IMG/VR virus record: IMGVR_UViG_3300030090_005473
Span: 1 to 42,067 of that record
Origin: a virus
Length of the DNA: 42,067 bases
Reading direction: 5' to 3' (one strand)
A program made the position numbers and the translations under genes. Under the pieces are notes generated by a model that saw only the letters and a list, made by a program, of their open reading frames with translations, was not told where the DNA came from and did not search any database. Below, one piece after another: positions 40,598 through 42,067 of the stretch; position 1 is the first letter of the stretch, and every line of letters starts with the position of its first letter.

Positions 40598-42067
40598 ATG
40601 GCAGATACATCATTAAGAGCACGATTAGGTAGATTATTTGCAACTAATGTAGTTGTAAGAAGAATAGCAAAGAATCGATTAAAAGCAGTTGATACTAATC
40701 GATTACAATCTACTGGTAATATATCTAATAAAAGATATGTCGATCGGTTCTCTGGAGTTCATAGAGGAATGCCTGGTTATGGAACATATAATCAAAATCA
40801 AACATTCCATACATCAAAAGTAGAATTATTTACAGATTATGAAGCAATGGATATGGACCCTATTATAGCTTCAGCATTAGATATATATTCGGACGAATCA
40901 ACCGTTAAAGATGCAGATGGTGATACATTAACAATCAAATCAAATAACGATGAAATAAGAAAAATATTAAGAAACTTATTTTATGATGTATTAAATATTG
41001 ATTATAATTTATGGCCATGGATAAGAAATGCATGTAAATATGGAGATTTTTATTTACATTTAGATATTGAAGAAGAAATAGGAATTGTAAATGTAACTCC
41101 TATTTCAGCTTATGAAGTAAGAAGAGAAGAACAATTTGATCCAGAAAATCCATATGCATATAGATTTGTTTTAGAAAATACACATGGAGGAGGTTCTCAT
41201 AATTATGCTCTAGGACAAAGACAAGGAGCTATTCAAGAATTTGAACCATTTGAAATAGCACATTTTAGATTATTATCAGATACAAACTTTTTACCGTACG
41301 GTAAGTCAATGATTGAGCCTGCAAGAAAAATATTCAAACAATTAACATTAATGGAAGATGCAATGTTGATTCATAGAATAATGAGAGCTCCAGAAAGAAG
41401 AATATTCAAAATTGATGTAGGTAATATTCCGCCGGCAGAAGTTGATAATCATATTCAAAATATTATCAACAAAATGAAAAAGGTTCCTTACATAGATGAA
41501 AAGACGGGAGATTATAATCTTAAATTTAATATGCAGAATATGATCGAAGATTTCTTTTTACCTGTTAGAGGAGGAGAATCGGGAACAGCAATAGAATCAT
41601 TGCCAGGATTATCAAGTGATGGACAAATTGAAGATATTGATTATTTGAAAAATAAATTATTTTCTGCATTAAAAGTACCAAAAGCATTTTTAGGATATGA
41701 TGAAGGTGTAGAAGGTAAGGCAACATTAGCAGCAGAAGATGTTAGATTTGCAAGAACAATTGAAAGAATACAAAAAATATTTGTTTCTGAACTTACAAAA
41801 ATTGCAGTAGTTCATTTATATACTCAAGGATATAAAGATGAAGATTTAATTAATTTTGAGTTATCATTAACTAATCCATCTATAGTATATGAAAAACAAA
41901 AAGTTGAAACATTAAACGAAAAAATTGGATTAGCCACAAATATGAGAGACTCTAATTTATTCTCAGAAAGATGGATATATGAAAATATATTTGGATTAAG
42001 TCAAGATGAATGGACAGCAGAACAAGAACAAGTAATAGAAGATCTTAAGACATCATTCAGAAGAGAA
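40598..42067 (+). CDS. 20: portal protein, gp20-like (3' end cut by window)
   Basis: 490 codons are visible with no stop. The portal is the dodecameric ring at the head vertex through which DNA passes and to which terminase and neck attach. Recognisable gp20 parts: LFTDYEAMDMDPIIASALDIYSDE (about 76-99), FRLLSDTNFLPYGKSMIEPARKIFKQL, EDAMLIHRIMRAPERRIFKIDVGN, then SLPGLSSDGQIEDIDYLKNKLFSALKVPKAFLGYDEG and AEDVRFARTIERIQ, the most conserved stretch of the family. The initiator ATG follows a candidate late promoter. T4 gp20 has 524 residues, so little is missing. Confidence 0.95.
   Translation, partial: MADTSLRARLGRLFATNVVVRRIAKNRLKAVDTNRLQSTGNISNKRYVDRFSGVHRGMPGYGTYNQNQTFHTSKVELFTDYEAMDMDPIIASALDIYSDESTVKDADGDTLTIKSNNDEIRKILRNLFYDVLNIDYNLWPWIRNACKYGDFYLHLDIEEEIGIVNVTPISAYEVRREEQFDPENPYAYRFVLENTHGGGSHNYALGQRQGAIQEFEPFEIAHFRLLSDTNFLPYGKSMIEPARKIFKQLTLMEDAMLIHRIMRAPERRIFKIDVGNIPPAEVDNHIQNIINKMKKVPYIDEKTGDYNLKFNMQNMIEDFFLPVRGGESGTAIESLPGLSSDGQIEDIDYLKNKLFSALKVPKAFLGYDEGVEGKATLAAEDVRFARTIERIQKIFVSELTKIAVVHLYTQGYKDEDLINFELSLTNPSIVYEKQKVETLNEKIGLATNMRDSNLFSERWIYENIFGLSQDEWTAEQEQVIEDLKTSFRRE

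Noticed and set aside
1-42067. CRISPR arrays, insertion sequences, introns or inteins
   Set aside because: No regularly spaced direct repeats, no transposase or homing-endonuclease motifs, and terminase, primase and nuclease frames are uninterrupted.

Overview
The window is a contiguous piece of a large, strongly AT-rich, tailed-phage genome with a contractile tail (T4-like myovirus). All genes are on the + strand, packed with very short gaps, often ATGA/TAATG overlaps. No stretch over about 130 bases lacks a gene, and no tRNA, IS element or CRISPR array was seen. The T4-type hallmarks are a late sigma factor (gp55-like), baseplate proteins gp5-, gp25- and gp6-like, primase (gp61-like), recombination nuclease gp47/gp46, large terminase gp17 and portal gp20. 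The host is not stated by the sequence. A marine Bacteroidota host is my inference, from a small lipoprotein whose C-terminus resembles the Cys-rich repeat common in marine Flavobacteriia, and from TTG-N19/20-TAnnTTT promoter-like sites.

Layout. (1) 1-6617, early/middle metabolism and regulation: DNA ligase (cut by the window start), a small lipoprotein, UV-damage endonuclease, a 57-aa protein, a four-TM coiled-coil membrane protein, a Cys-rich basic protein, a ClpP-like protease, an HD hydrolase, a one-TM protein and the late sigma factor. (2) 6653-23986, baseplate and tail-tip structural genes: gp5-like OB-fold hub protein, gp25, gp6, then a run of large virion proteins with DNRLRE-like and LamG-like domains. 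(3) 24013-28628, a nucleic-acid island: endonuclease I-like resolvase, primase, and a single-chain fusion of gp47 (Mre11/SbcD) and gp46 (Rad50/SbcC). (4) 28656-34499, a 1947-aa fibre-like protein with IGGF-type repeats. (5) 34512-38936, putative head-internal proteins and a holin-like protein. (6) 38989-42067, terminase large subunit and portal (cut by the window end).

How it fits together. The sigma factor immediately precedes the structural block. An ATATTTAT(AT)WAAA motif recurs in the gaps before eight genes of the structural, resolvase and head block (before 6653, 8382, 20092, 24013, 28656, 34512, 36848 and 40598) and is absent from the gaps of the early block, so it is my candidate for the late promoter. 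Most late genes also share a GGG placed 7-8 nt before ATG, unlike the early genes.

Most interesting points: a 760-aa putative polyprotein carrying a cytidylyltransferase-like domain and a KxDG domain, with (L/I)xE-type prohead-protease sites at its domain borders; N-termini resembling capsid-targeting peptides in several proteins; the gp47-gp46 fusion; and the candidate late-promoter set, two members of which sit inside perfect inverted repeats.
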